Source of the DNA: VRUE01 sp963764365 | GTDB taxonomy: Bacteria; Actinomycetota; Thermoleophilia; Solirubrobacterales; 70-9 | DNA: 64,000 bases | Direction: 5' to 3' | Assembly: GCA_963764365.1 (NCBI GenBank) | Contig: CAVXSI010000020.1 | Coordinates: 248,001 to 312,000 of the forward strand | In this document: positions 15,508 through 25,038 of the stretch, one piece after another | Layout of the letters: every line of letters starts with the position of its first letter | How positions within the stretch are numbered: position 1 is the first letter of the stretch | Notes under the pieces: generated by a model | The model's input: only the letters and a program-made list of their open reading frames with translations | Database searches by the model: none | Told to the model about the DNA's origin: nothing | Made by a program: the position numbers and the translations under genes

Positions 15508-16274
15508 CGTCCCTCGAACTTCGGCTCGCGCTTCTCGAGGAAGGCGCGCATCCCCTCGACCCGGTCCTCGGTCGCCATCGCCAGCTCGTAGAGGCGGCGC
15601 TCGGTCTCCAGGCCGGCGCTGAGCGCCGTCTCCTCGGCGGCGAGCACGGCCTGCTTGGCGAGCCGAGTCGCGATCGGCGGCTGCTCGGCGACCGCCTCTG
15701 CGAGGGCGATCGCCTCCTCCAGCCAGCGACCGTCCTTGACGACCCTGTTGACGAGGCCCAGCTCGAGCGCCAGCTCGGCGTCGAAGCGGCGGCCGGTCAG
15801 CACCAGCTCCATCGCCCGTTGCTTGCCGATCACGCGGGCCAGCCGCTGGGTGCCGCCGCCGCCGGGGATGATTCCGAGGGTGATCTCGGGCTGGCCGAAC
15901 CTGGCGGTGCCGGAGGCGACGATCATGTCGCAGGCAAGCGCCAGCTCGCAGCCGCCGCCCAGCGCCCAGCCGGAGACGGCGGCGACCAGAGGCGTCTTCA
16001 GCGCGGTGAGCCGGCGCCAGAAGGAGGCGGCCGGGTGGCGCAGCGCCTCGGCGAAGCTGCGCTCGGCCATCGCCCCGATGTCAGCGCCGGCGGCGAAGAC
16101 CTCGTCGTTGCCGGCGATCACGATGCAGCGGACCTCGGGGTCGGGGTCGAGACGTTCCAGCTCCGCGGCGAGCTCCTCCATCAGCTCGGGCGAGAGGGCG
16201 TTGCGCGCCTCGGGCCGGTTGAGGCGGAGCAGGGCGACCTTGCCCTCGACGGAACTCTGAACGAGTTCGCTCAC
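15504..16274 (-). CDS. Enoyl-CoA hydratase
   Basis: This 256-residue crotonase-fold protein hydrates trans-2-enoyl-CoA. Motifs are RPEARNALSPELMEELA, the oxyanion-hole AGNDEVFAAGADIGAMAE, the GWALGGGCELALACDMIVA segment and GQPEITLGIIPGGGGTQRL with the catalytic Glu region, closing with the C-terminal helix RVEGMRAFLEKREPKFEGR. Length is standard. It is followed with a four-base overlap by the 3-hydroxyacyl-CoA dehydrogenase, and preceded by an acyl-CoA dehydrogenase, so consecutive beta-oxidation steps are adjacent. Confidence 0.93.
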   Translation of the reverse strand: MSELVQSSVEGKVALLRLNRPEARNALSPELMEELAAELERLDPDPEVRCIVIAGNDEVFAAGADIGAMAERSFAEALRHPAASFWRRLTALKTPLVAAVSGWALGGGCELALACDMIVASGTARFGQPEITLGIIPGGGGTQRLARVIGKQRAMELVLTGRRFDAELALELGLVNRVVKDGRWLEEAIALAEAVAEQPPIATRLAKQAVLAAEETALSAGLETERRLYELAMATEDRVEGMRAFLEKREPKFEGR

Positions 16275-16303
16275 CTCGCCCCCCGATCAAGTATTCGCAC
16301 GGC

Positions 16304-17464
16304 TCATAGGGGGGTCATCGCGTTTATTCCGGTCGCGGCGCGGCCGATGATCAGCTTCTGGATCTGCGAGGTGCCCTCGTAGAGGGTGGTGACGCGGGCG
16401 TCGCGCAGGTAGCGCTCGACCGGGTAGTCGTCGACGTAGCCGGCGCCGCCGTGGACCTGGATCGCCAGGTTCGCGCACTCGACCGCGGACTCGGTCGCGT
16501 ACAGCTTCGCCACCGAGGTCTCCATCGTGTTCGGCCTGCCTTCGTCCTTCAGCACGCCGGCGCGGTAGACCAGCATTCGCGAAGCATCGCGCTTGAGGAT
16601 CATCTCGGCGATCATCTCCTGCACGAGCTGGAAGCGGGCCAGCGGGACGCCGAACTGTTCGCGCTCCTTCGCGTAGGCGACCGAGGCGTCGACGCAGCCG
16701 TCGCAGATCCCGACGCAGCCGGCGGCGACGCTGTAGCGGCCGTTGTCGAGGGCGCTCATCGCGACCTTGAAGCCGTCGCCGACCTCGCCGAGCAGCGCGT
16801 CCTCGCCGACCTCGACCGAGTCGAGCGAGAGCTCCGCGGTGTCGGAGGAGCGCAGCCCGAGCTTGCCGTGGATCTCCTGCGTGGCGAAGCCCGCGGCGGC
16901 GGTCGGGACGAGGAAGCAGGCGAGGCCGCGGTGCTTCTTCCCGGGGTCGGTCTGGGCGAAGATCAACGCCACCTCGGCGAAGTTGCCGAGGCTGATCCAC
17001 ATCTTCTGGCCGCTGATCGACCAGCCGGAGTCGGTCTTCGTCGCGCGGGTGCGCAGGTTGGCGGCGTCGGAGCCGGTGTCTGGCTCGGTCAGGCCGAAGC
17101 AGCCGAGCGCCTCGCCCGAGCAGAGGCGCGGCAGCCACCTCTGCCTCTGCTCCTCGGTGCCCCAGCGCTCGATCGAGCCGGCGACCAGCGAGGTCTGCAC
17201 GGAGACGACGGTGCGGGCCGAGGAGTCGGCGCGGCCGACCTGCTCGACGATCAGCCCGTAGCCGATGTAGTCGAGCCCGCGGCCGCCGTACTCTTCGGCC
17301 ACCGGCGCGCCGAGGTAGCCGACCTCGCCCAGCTTGCTCGCCAGCTCGCGGTCGAAGCGGGCCGCGCGGTCGTTGTCGCGGACCCGCGGCAGGATCTCGC
17401 GGTCGGCGAACTGGCGCGCCGATTCGGAGATCAGCTGCTGCTCGTCGGTCAGCTTGAAGTCCAT
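16304..17464 (-). CDS. Acyl-CoA dehydrogenase
   Basis: This 386-residue flavoenzyme performs the first beta-oxidation step, alpha,beta-desaturation of acyl-CoA with ETF as acceptor. Seen are the N-terminal helical domain (FKLTDEQQLISESARQFA), the FAD/substrate signatures CFGLTEPDTGSDAANLRTRA and WISLGNFAEVALIFA, the KLGLRSSDTAELSLDSVEV strand set, and QVHGGAGYVDDYPVERYLRD with LYEGTSQIQKLIIGRA. The catalytic Glu is probably that of LYEGTSQ. Start ATG 17464, one base from the preceding gene's stop. Confidence 0.94.
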   Translation of the reverse strand: MDFKLTDEQQLISESARQFADREILPRVRDNDRAARFDRELASKLGEVGYLGAPVAEEYGGRGLDYIGYGLIVEQVGRADSSARTVVSVQTSLVAGSIERWGTEEQRQRWLPRLCSGEALGCFGLTEPDTGSDAANLRTRATKTDSGWSISGQKMWISLGNFAEVALIFAQTDPGKKHRGLACFLVPTAAAGFATQEIHGKLGLRSSDTAELSLDSVEVGEDALLGEVGDGFKVAMSALDNGRYSVAAGCVGICDGCVDASVAYAKEREQFGVPLARFQLVQEMIAEMILKRDASRMLVYRAGVLKDEGRPNTMETSVAKLYATESAVECANLAIQVHGGAGYVDDYPVERYLRDARVTTLYEGTSQIQKLIIGRAATGINAMTPL

Positions 17465-17465
17465 C

Positions 17466-18290
17466 TCACCCTGCTTTCTCTGGGTCGTGTTCGGAGTCGG
17501 GCAGCTCTTGGCCGAGGGTCGCGGCGAAGGCCTCCTGCGCCTCGCGGGTGCGCGGGCCCGGCGCCCCGGAGAGCTCGCGGCCGTCGATCGCGGCGACCGC
17601 CTGGATCTCGCGGGTGGTCGAGGCGAGGAACGCCTCGCCGGCGGCGTGCAGGTCGGCGACCGGCCAGGCGCCCTGCTCGACGTGCAGGGCCTTGATCAGG
17701 CGGTCACGGGTGATCGACTCGAGCACGCCGACCTCGAGCGACGGGGTGCGCAGGCCACCCTCAGGCGAGACCCAGAAGATCGCCGAGGTTGGCGGCTCCA
17801 GCACGATGCCGTCGGGCCGCACCAGCACCGCCTCGTCGGCGCTCTTCCCCTTTGCCAGCCGGGTCGCCTGCATGTTCGCCGCGTAGGAGAGCGACTTGAC
17901 CCCGTTGAGGACCACCGAGGGGCAGTAGGTGACGGTGGCGAGGCGCAGCGTCTCGCCATGGGGGGGAAGCGGCTCGATCGCGGCGATCCGCCGGCCGCCG
18001 CGGGTGACGATCAGGCGAAGCTGGCCGTCGACCTCGCCGCCCGCCTCGAGCAGGGCGGCGATCTCACGCTCCAGCGCGGCGCGGTCGAACTCGAGCTCGA
18101 TCGCCGCTGCCGAGCGCCGCAGCCGGTCGAGGTGGTCGCCGAGCGCGAACAAGCGGCCGGCGTAGATGCGGATCACCTCGAAGGCGCCATCGCCGCGGTA
18201 GAGCCCGTCGTCCCGCATCGGCACCGTCGCCTCGGCGGTCGCCGAGATCCTCCCGTCGACGCTTGCCAGCTCTCGCAGCGAGTCTGTCAT
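17466..18290 (-). CDS. Class IV aminotransferase (aminodeoxychorismate lyase/BCAT-like)
   Basis: This 274-residue PLP enzyme belongs to the fold-type IV group: MRDDGLYRGDGAFEVIRIY at the front, the PLP-lysine motif GVKSLSYAANMQATRLAKGK, and DEAVLVRPDGIVLEPPTSAI with the conserved Glu. The group includes 4-amino-4-deoxychorismate lyase (folate), branched-chain and D-amino acid aminotransferases, and the motifs do not separate them reliably; length slightly favours the lyase. It lies inside a beta-oxidation gene set, one base from acyl-CoA dehydrogenase, which gives no clear metabolic hint. Confidence 0.82.
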   Translation of the reverse strand: MTDSLRELASVDGRISATAEATVPMRDDGLYRGDGAFEVIRIYAGRLFALGDHLDRLRRSAAAIELEFDRAALEREIAALLEAGGEVDGQLRLIVTRGGRRIAAIEPLPPHGETLRLATVTYCPSVVLNGVKSLSYAANMQATRLAKGKSADEAVLVRPDGIVLEPPTSAIFWVSPEGGLRTPSLEVGVLESITRDRLIKALHVEQGAWPVADLHAAGEAFLASTTREIQAVAAIDGRELSGAPGPRTREAQEAFAATLGQELPDSEHDPEKAG

Positions 18291-18312
18291 CGACCGGCGA
18301 GGCTACCGCCCG

Positions 18313-18366
18313 GAGACGTGCCGTGGGTTCAATGCCCATATAGGGGGTCTAACTCCCGGCACGTCC
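18313..18366 (+). repeat. Conserved stem-loop element, copy 2
   Basis: Arms GACGTGCCG (18315-18323) and CGGCACGTC (18357-18365) enclose a 33-base loop whose sequence resembles copy 1 at 12235-12286 read on the opposite strand. Relative to the surrounding transcription both copies have the same orientation and lie just after a stop codon, here 4 bases beyond the thiolase stop and about 20 bases before the aminotransferase start. Confidence 0.7.
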
Positions 18367-18370
18367 GAGG

Positions 18371-19570
<1,200 letters not shown>

Positions 19571-19672
19571 CGGCGGGATTAAACCCGAATCCGCCGATCC
19601 CGCCGGCCTCTCCCCTCCGCATCCCTTCTCCGGCAGCAATGGGAACGGCCGGTTTCCACGTATCCTGGCCGT

Positions 19673-19963
19673 GTGTGGTTCGTCCTGGGAACGCTGGGCA
19701 TGCTGGCGCTGATCGTCGGCGTCCTGCTGCTGATCGGGCACTACTACCCGGGCAGCAGCGCCGAGCTGGTCGACTGGAGGCCGACCCGCTCGCCCGAACT
19801 CGAGGCGCAGAACGAGATCGACGACGTGCGGCAGATGCTGGAGGCGCAGAACGAGATGCGCCGGCGCCGCGGCGCCCCGGAGATCGACGAGCGCCGTCTG
19901 CGGGCCGAGGTCGAGGAGGAGGAGCTGGACCGGCTGCGCCGGCGCGGCTCCGCCTGGGATTGA
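19673..19963 (+). CDS. Small membrane-anchored protein with charged C-terminus
   Basis: GTG at 19673 starts a 96-residue protein: one N-terminal helix (WFVLGTLGMLALIVGVLLLI) then a soluble, very charged region with two near repeats, LEAQNEIDDVRQM and LEAQNEMRRRR, and an Arg/Glu-rich end likely to form a coiled coil. No family is recognised. The next gene begins seven bases after its stop. Confidence 0.7.
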   Translation: MWFVLGTLGMLALIVGVLLLIGHYYPGSSAELVDWRPTRSPELEAQNEIDDVRQMLEAQNEMRRRRGAPEIDERRLRAEVEEEELDRLRRRGSAWD

Positions 19964-19970
19964 GGCGCGG

Positions 19971-20432
19971 GTGGCGCGGGCGCTGATCGTCGGCTGCGGC
20001 TGCCGCGGGCGCGCGCTCGGCGGCGAGCTGCTGAACGCGGGCTGGGCGGTGCGGGGGACGAGCCGGCGCGAGGCGGGGCTGGGGGAGATCGGGGCGACCG
20101 GGATCGAGCCGGCGCTCGCCGATCCGACCGAGCCCGGCACCGTCCTCGACCTGGTCGCCGACGTGGCGCTCGTCGTCTGGTTGCTCGGCTCGGCGCGGGG
20201 GGAGCCGGAGGAGGTCGCGGCGATCCACGGCGGGAAGCTCGAGCGGGTGCTGGAACGGCTGGTCGAAACCCCGGTCAGGCGGTTCGCCTACGAGGCGAGC
20301 GGCAGCGTCGATCCCGCCGTGCTGGAGCGGGGGGCATCCGCGGTGCGCTCGGCCGGCGAGCGCTGGCGCATCCCGGTCTCCCTGCTCGACGGTGAGATCG
20401 ATATGTCTAGACTCGGATTGGAATTGAGGTAA
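19971..20432 (+). CDS. Short NAD(P)-binding Rossmann protein (epimerase-like)
   Basis: GTG at 19971 begins a 153-residue protein with a dinucleotide-binding start ALIVGCGCRGRALGGELLNAG and a following TSRREAGLGEI stretch. It resembles the front of NAD-dependent epimerase/dehydratase proteins (YeeZ type) but is about half the usual length and lacks a YxxxK motif. It may be a small regulatory or truncated member. The CDS ends 34 bases before the peroxiredoxin start. Confidence 0.65.
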   Translation: MARALIVGCGCRGRALGGELLNAGWAVRGTSRREAGLGEIGATGIEPALADPTEPGTVLDLVADVALVVWLLGSARGEPEEVAAIHGGKLERVLERLVETPVRRFAYEASGSVDPAVLERGASAVRSAGERWRIPVSLLDGEIDMSRLGLELR

Positions 20433-20466
20433 ATCCTTGCAGCGACATCTCGAGAGGAACGATCCG

Positions 20467-21138
20467 ATGAGTTTGAAGCTTGGCGACGAAGCACCCGATT
20501 TCGAGGCTGACACCACCGAGGGCCCGATCAGTTTTCACGACTGGATCGGCGATTCCTGGGCGGTGCTGTTCTCGCACCCGAAAGACTTCACCCCGATCTG
20601 CACGACTGAGCTCGGCTACATGGCGAGCATCGAGCCCGAGTTCGCGAAGCGCAACGTGAAGGTGATCGGCCTCTCGGTCGATCCGCTCGACAAGCACGAG
20701 CAGTGGGCGAGCGACATCGAGGCGACCCAGGGCACGGCGCCGAACTACCCGATCATCAGCGACGCCGACTTCAACGTCTCCAAGCTCTACGGGATGCTGC
20801 CGGCCGAGGTCTCCGGCGACCCCGCCGACCGCTCGCCGGTCGACAACCAGACCGTGCGCAACGTCTTCGTCATCGGCCCCGACAAGAAGGTCAAGCTGAT
20901 CCTCGTCTATCCGATGACGACGGGGCGCAACTTCGACGAGGTGCTGCGGGTGGTCGACTCGCTCCAGCTCACCGCCGAGCACAAAGTCGCGACCCCGGCT
21001 CAGTGGCAGCAGGGCGACGACGTGATCATCGGCGGCTCGATCTCCAACGACGAAGCGAAGGAGCTCTACCCGGAGGGCTGGGAGGAGCCGCGCCCCTACA
21101 TCCGCATCGTCCCGCAGTCGGAGGCCGAAAAGGTCTGA
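20467..21138 (+). CDS. 1-Cys peroxiredoxin (PRDX6 type)
   Basis: This 223-residue thiol peroxidase reduces peroxides. The catalytic Cys45 sits in SHPKDFTPICTTELGYMA and is the only Cys in the protein, and the C-terminal extension (AEHKVATPAQWQQGDDVII) is typical of the Prx6 branch. Such enzymes use an external thiol for recycling. ATG 20467 is chosen because GAGAGG lies upstream and the family starts MSLKLGDEAPDF; an in-frame TTG at 20437 would add ten residues. A family 2 repeat begins at its stop. Confidence 0.93.
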   Translation: MSLKLGDEAPDFEADTTEGPISFHDWIGDSWAVLFSHPKDFTPICTTELGYMASIEPEFAKRNVKVIGLSVDPLDKHEQWASDIEATQGTAPNYPIISDADFNVSKLYGMLPAEVSGDPADRSPVDNQTVRNVFVIGPDKKVKLILVYPMTTGRNFDEVLRVVDSLQLTAEHKVATPAQWQQGDDVIIGGSISNDEAKELYPEGWEEPRPYIRIVPQSEAEKV

Positions 21139-21213
21139 GACGCCGTAACCGGCGCCTGGCGGCGTCCTCGGTCGCTCGCGTGCAGAGCACGCCACGCTCC
21201 CTGCGTCCTAGCC
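21136..21213 (+). repeat. 3'-end repeat element family 2, copy B
   Basis: Starts at the peroxiredoxin TGA. It contains GCGTCCTCGGTCGCTCGCGT and a perfect hairpin GCGTGC-AGA-GCACGC (21178-21192). Copy C at 21761-21840 is nearly identical in inverted orientation over about 78 bases, so B and C flank the Nudix gene as inverted repeats. Confidence 0.75.
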
Positions 21214-21231
21214 AGGCTTGGTTACGCCGCC

Positions 21232-21729
21232 TCAGACCCGATCTAGGAAGTCGCCCAGGATCCGCGCGGTCGCGCCCCAGATCAGCTGCCCCTCTACCTC
21301 ATAGGTCGGGGTGTGGATGGGGATGCCGCGGCGGATCAGGCGGCGCATCGCGTAGCTCCCGCGCAGCACCTCCAGCGAGAAGGCGAGGACGGTCTCGACC
21401 TCGGCCGGGTTCGGCTCCAGGTCGAGACCGGCCGGGTGAGGGATGCGGCCGACGAACGGGTGGATGCGGTAGCCGGTGACGAAGGTCGCCGTCGCCGGCA
21501 GCTGCTCGCCGAGCTCGACCACGGCCGGGTCGAGGCCGATCTCCTCCTGCGACTCGCGCAGCGCCGTCGCGGCGAGGTTGGCGTCGCCCTCGTCGCGGCG
21601 CCCGCCCGGGAAGGAGATCTCGCCGGCGTGGCGCCGCAGGTCGGCGCGCCGCTCGGTGAATATGAGCCCCGGCTCGTCGGGCCATCCAAATAACGGCAAT
21701 AACACCGCTGCATCCACTTCTCGCTTCAT
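21232..21729 (-). CDS. Nudix hydrolase, CoA-pyrophosphatase type
   Basis: This roughly 165-residue protein has the Nudix box variant of CoA diphosphatases: FPGGRRDEGDANLAATALRE followed by SQEEIGL, with the catalytic Glu pair, preceded by RRHAGEISFPGG and followed by VTGYRIHPFVGRI. These enzymes hydrolyse CoA to phosphopantetheine and ADP. ATG 21729 (MKREVDAAVLLPLF) is chosen because the family begins there; a TTG at 21765 would extend into repeat copy C. The gene lies between inverted repeats. Confidence 0.85.
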   Translation of the reverse strand: MKREVDAAVLLPLFGWPDEPGLIFTERRADLRRHAGEISFPGGRRDEGDANLAATALRESQEEIGLDPAVVELGEQLPATATFVTGYRIHPFVGRIPHPAGLDLEPNPAEVETVLAFSLEVLRGSYAMRRLIRRGIPIHTPTYEVEGQLIWGATARILGDFLDRV

Positions 21730-21760
21730 CTTTCGTTCGGAGACGGCGAAAACCAAGCAT

Positions 21761-21840
21761 GGCAAGGACGCAGGGAGCGTGGCGTGCTTTTCACGCGAGC
21801 GACCGAGGACGCCGCCAGGCGCCGGTTTGCAGCCGTCTCA
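21761..21840 (-). repeat. 3'-end repeat element family 2, copy C
   Basis: Read on the minus strand this follows the SDR stop codon and matches copy B from TGAGAC through the GCGTCCTCGGTCGCTCGCGT core; the hairpin is slightly degraded (GCGTGA-AAA-GCACGC). All three copies follow the stop codon of a gene read in the same direction. Confidence 0.75.
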
Positions 21841-22638
21841 GATGATGACCTGCACCGTGCCGCCGTCAACCGACCAGGCGGCGCCGCTGACGTAGGAGGC
21901 GCGCTCGGAGCAGAGGAAGACGATCGCGGCGGCGATCTCGCCGACCTCGGCGAGGCGGCCGATCGGGCGCTTCGAGCCGGCTTCCTCGAGCGCCGCCTCG
22001 CGGCTCGCCGCGCCGGACATCGCGTGCGACTGGTCGAGCAGGCCGCCGGCGTCCATCCACATCTCCGAGGCGACCGGGCCGGGGCAGATCGCGTTGACGA
22101 GGACGCCGCTCTTCGCGTAGCGGTCGGCGAACAGGCGCGAGAGCGACAGCTCGGCTGCCTTCGCGACCGAGTACTCGGGCATCGCCGCCGACGGTCGCTT
22201 GCCGGCGGTCGAGCAGACGTTGACGATCCGGCCCCAGCCGCGCTCGGCCATCGGCGGCGCGGCGGCGCGCATCGCCCGCATCGGCGCCATCACGTTCAGC
22301 TCGTGCTGGGCGTACCAGTCCTCGTCGGGAACGTCGTCGAGGTGGCGCCAGCGGGCCGAGCCGGCGTTGTTGACCAGCACGTCGAGGCCGCCGAAGCGCT
22401 CGCCCGCGGCGGCCAGCATCCGCTCGGCGGCGTCGGCGTCGGTGACGTCGAGGAGCAGCGCCTCGGCTCGCCCCCCCGCAGCGGCGGCATCCTCGGCCGC
22501 TGCGCGCAGGCGTCCGGCGTCGCGCCCGATCAGCAGCACGCTCGCGCCCTCGGCGCAGAGCTGCAGGGCCGTCTCGCGGCCGATCCCGCTGCTGGCGCCG
22601 GTGACGGCGCAGGCGCGCCCGCTCAGACCGAGGTCCAC
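21838..22638 (-). CDS. Short-chain dehydrogenase/reductase (SDR)
   Basis: This 266-residue classical SDR has a cofactor motif TGASSGIGRETALQL, NNAG (LDVLVNNAGSARW), the catalytic Ser in VNVCSTAGKRPS, and YSVAKAAE (Tyr-x-x-x-Lys). Near the C-terminus is LCSERASYVSGAAWSVDGG. The acidic/Arg pattern after the glycine motif (LLIGRDAGRL) suggests NADP(H). GTG 22638 overlaps the upstream OsmC stop by one base. The substrate is unknown. Confidence 0.9.
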   Translation of the reverse strand: MDLGLSGRACAVTGASSGIGRETALQLCAEGASVLLIGRDAGRLRAAAEDAAAAGGRAEALLLDVTDADAAERMLAAAGERFGGLDVLVNNAGSARWRHLDDVPDEDWYAQHELNVMAPMRAMRAAAPPMAERGWGRIVNVCSTAGKRPSAAMPEYSVAKAAELSLSRLFADRYAKSGVLVNAICPGPVASEMWMDAGGLLDQSHAMSGAASREAALEEAGSKRPIGRLAEVGEIAAAIVFLCSERASYVSGAAWSVDGGTVQVII

Positions 22639-23057
22639 TAGAGGGGCTCGACTCGGTCGGAGACCGAGACCGCCGTCTCGCCCGCCAGCACCTTGTGCAC
22701 CGGGCATTTGGCGGCGATGACCAGCAGCCGCTCGCGCTGCTCGTCATCGAACTCCTCCGGAAGCCGCAGGGTGGCGGCGAACGAGCGCGGCGCGTAGTCC
22801 TCGTAGTCGACGTCGACCTCGACTTCGACCGCGCCGACGTCCCAGCCCTTGCGCTCCGCATACATCTCGATCGTCACCGCGATGCAGCCCGCCAGCGCTG
22901 CGGCGACCAGCCGGGTCGGCGAGGGCCCGGTGTCGGTGCCGCCGGCGGAGGCCGGCTCGTCGACGAGGACGGTGTGCCCGCCGTCGATCTCGATCTCGTG
23001 CGCGTAGCCGAAGCTTCCCTTCGCTCCGCTCGCCTTCCGCCGGGCGACCGCCTTCAT
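22638..23057 (-). CDS. OsmC/Ohr family protein
   Basis: This 139-residue protein has the two family cysteines that make up the thiol peroxidase site of OsmC/Ohr proteins: AALAGCIAVTIEMYAERKGW and VIAAKCPVHKVLAGE. These enzymes reduce organic hydroperoxides with lipoyl or thiol donors. TDTGPSPTRLVAAALAGC is a typical OsmC lead-in. Its stop overlaps the SDR start by one base and its start overlaps the adenosyltransferase stop by four, forming a tight operon. Confidence 0.9.
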   Translation of the reverse strand: MKAVARRKASGAKGSFGYAHEIEIDGGHTVLVDEPASAGGTDTGPSPTRLVAAALAGCIAVTIEMYAERKGWDVGAVEVEVDVDYEDYAPRSFAATLRLPEEFDDEQRERLLVIAAKCPVHKVLAGETAVSVSDRVEPL

Positions 23058-23629
23058 CGCTCGGCCCTGCGCCGGCCCTCGAACAGGGCGGGGTCGTCGA
23101 CGTCGGCGAAGCGGGCCATCGCGAAGGCGAGGTCGGAGGCGCGGTTGACGAAGTGGATCACGGTCTCGCCGGCCAGCTCGCCGGCCTCGTTGAGGGCGCT
23201 GATCCGGCGCTCGGCGCGGCGGATCGTCGTGCGGGCGACGTCGAGCTGGGCCGAGAGCAGGTTGCCGCCGGGGATCACGAACTGCGGCGGCAGCTCGATC
23301 GCGGCGATGTAGCGGTCGATCCGCTGCTCGAGCTCGGCCACCATCTCCTCAGTGGTGCGGCTGATCCCGTCCTCGAGCCGGTCGGCCGCCTCCGGCGCGG
23401 TAGCCAGCTCGGCGCCGGCGACGAAGAGGTCGTCCTGGAGGCGGAGGATGTCGGCGGCGAGCTCGTCCGCCCCCTCGTCGGTGGCGAGGGCGCGGGCGAC
23501 CCCGAGCTGCGAGCAGGCTTCGTCGAGCGCGCCGTAGGCCTCGGTGCGCCCGTGGTGCTTGGGCACGCGGCCGCCGTACCAGAGCGAGGTGGTGCCGTCA
23601 TCCCCCTTGCGCGTGTAAATCTTGACCAC
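23054..23629 (-). CDS. Cob(I)alamin adenosyltransferase, PduO type
   Basis: This 191-residue enzyme adenosylates cobalamin. The ATP-binding N-terminus KIYTRKGDDGTTSLWYGGRV and the later RTEAYGALDEACSQLG, with FVIPGGNLLSAQLDVARTTI-RRAERR, are the conserved PduO/MMAB motifs. Length is typical. First gene of the coupled trio with OsmC and SDR. It implies use of adenosylcobalamin enzymes elsewhere in the genome, such as methylmalonyl-CoA mutase. Confidence 0.93.
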   Translation of the reverse strand: MVKIYTRKGDDGTTSLWYGGRVPKHHGRTEAYGALDEACSQLGVARALATDEGADELAADILRLQDDLFVAGAELATAPEAADRLEDGISRTTEEMVAELEQRIDRYIAAIELPPQFVIPGGNLLSAQLDVARTTIRRAERRISALNEAGELAGETVIHFVNRASDLAFAMARFADVDDPALFEGRRRAER

Positions 23630-23654
23630 GCGCCCATCCTAGGGCGCGCGGCCG

Positions 23655-24944
23655 TCAGCCGACTGGATTGAAGACCAATCCGGTCAGGACCTTGGGGAAG
23701 AAGTAGGTCGACTTCGGCGGCATGTTCTCCTCGCTCTCGCAGATCGCCTTGACCTGGTCGACCGGGATCGGGCGGAGGATGAAGGCGACGTCGTAGGCGC
23801 CCTGCCGGATCAGCGCCAGCGAATCGTCGACGCTCTTCGCGTAGCCGAGGCCGCGCTTGGCGAGGATGTCGTCTTCGCCGAGGCCGGCGATCCCCTTCAG
23901 CACCAGCGTCTCGAGGATCGCCGCGTCGAGGCGGCGGTAGGGCTCGGGCTTGCCGGCGAGCTGCCGATCGAGCGCAGCGATCGCCTCGTCCTTCAGCCGC
24001 AGCCGGTAGCCGCGCTCGTGGAAGGCGTCGTAGAGGCCGAAGACGCCGACGCCCTCGGTGCCGAGCGGGTCGAGCTCGGCGAGCGGCACCTCGGTCGCCT
24101 CGAACAGCCCGCGCAGGCCCTCGCCGAGGCGGCGCTGGCGCTCCGGGTCGTCGCGGAAGCCGGAGAGCAGGCGGTGGGTGGGGAAGACGGTGAGGCCGGG
24201 GTCGTCGAGCCCGGTCAGCGCCATCAGCGTGTAGTTGTGATCGCCGTCGCCGCCGACCTCGTCGCGGTAGGCGATCGCGGTCTCGTAGCGGTGGTGCCCG
24301 TCGGCGATCAGCAGCTGGGCGCCGGCCAGCAGGTCGGTCACCTGGGCGTGGACCTCGGGGTCGCCGACCCGCCAGACGCGGGTCACGGTGCCGCCCTCGT
24401 CGGTTGCCTCGCCCCAGGGGGCGTCGGGGTCGATCGCGGCGGCGACGAGCGGCCACGGGTCCCTGGTGGCGAGGGAGAAGATCGGCGAGAGGTTGTGCCT
24501 GGTCGCGCGGGTCAGGTCGAGCCGGTCCCGCTTCGGCCCGGGCAGGGTGCGCTCGTGCGGCAGCACCTGGCCGGCGGAGAAGTCCTCGACCCGGACCCGG
24601 GCGAGGATCCCGTGGCGGCTGCGCGGCGTGCCGTCGGGCCCGGTGTAGTCCTGCGTCATCGCCCAGATCGCCGGCTCGGAGTCGGCGACCAGCGCCCCGG
24701 CTTCGCGCCAGGCGCCCATCGTCTCCGCCGCCCGCGCGTAGGGGTCGTCGCCTGTGTCCTGCGGCCCCGTCTCGCCGTACGGTTTGGGCAGGTCGATCGC
24801 CACGGCGTTGTAGGGCGAGCGCTCCAGCAGCGCCGCCCGCTGCGCCGCGTCGATCACGTCATAGGGCGGCGCCGCGACGTCGTCCAGCGACCCGACCACC
24901 CCGAGGTCGTAGTGAGTCGCGTAGATCGGGCGCACGTCGGCCAT
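23655..24944 (-). CDS. DUF1015 family protein
   Basis: The 429 residues match the DUF1015 family: PIYATHYDLGVVGSLDDV, APPYDVIDAAQRAALLERSP-YNAV, the LPHERTLPGPKRDRLDL segment, LLIADGHHRYETAIAYRDE, and the C-terminal PPKSTYFFPKVLTGLVF. The His-rich ADGHHRYET motif suggests a catalytic or metal site, but the function of the family is not established. It is the first minus-strand gene after tRNA-Pro, with a 13-base inverted repeat in the divergent gap. Confidence 0.9.
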   Translation of the reverse strand: MADVRPIYATHYDLGVVGSLDDVAAPPYDVIDAAQRAALLERSPYNAVAIDLPKPYGETGPQDTGDDPYARAAETMGAWREAGALVADSEPAIWAMTQDYTGPDGTPRSRHGILARVRVEDFSAGQVLPHERTLPGPKRDRLDLTRATRHNLSPIFSLATRDPWPLVAAAIDPDAPWGEATDEGGTVTRVWRVGDPEVHAQVTDLLAGAQLLIADGHHRYETAIAYRDEVGGDGDHNYTLMALTGLDDPGLTVFPTHRLLSGFRDDPERQRRLGEGLRGLFEATEVPLAELDPLGTEGVGVFGLYDAFHERGYRLRLKDEAIAALDRQLAGKPEPYRRLDAAILETLVLKGIAGLGEDDILAKRGLGYAKSVDDSLALIRQGAYDVAFILRPIPVDQVKAICESEENMPPKSTYFFPKVLTGLVFNPVG

Positions 24945-24995
24945 CCGGGCGGAACCTAGCGGTTGAGCCGCGCCAGGCGTCTCCGGGCAGCGCCG

Positions 24996-25038
24996 GCGTT
25001 CGCACTTTTCGTCTCATCAGCACGGAAAGTGCGAACGC
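24996..25038. repeat. 13-base inverted repeat upstream of tRNA-Pro
   Basis: GCGTTCGCACTTT (24996-25008) pairs with AAAGTGCGAACGC (25026-25038) around a 17-base spacer. It lies in the divergent gap between the DUF1015 gene and tRNA-Pro, ending 22 bases before the tRNA. It could be an operator or a hairpin in the pre-tRNA leader. Confidence 0.5.

Noticed and set aside
21729..21765. TTG 21765 as start of the Nudix gene
   Set aside because: It falls in repeat copy C and adds residues not matching the family; ATG 21729 fits better.
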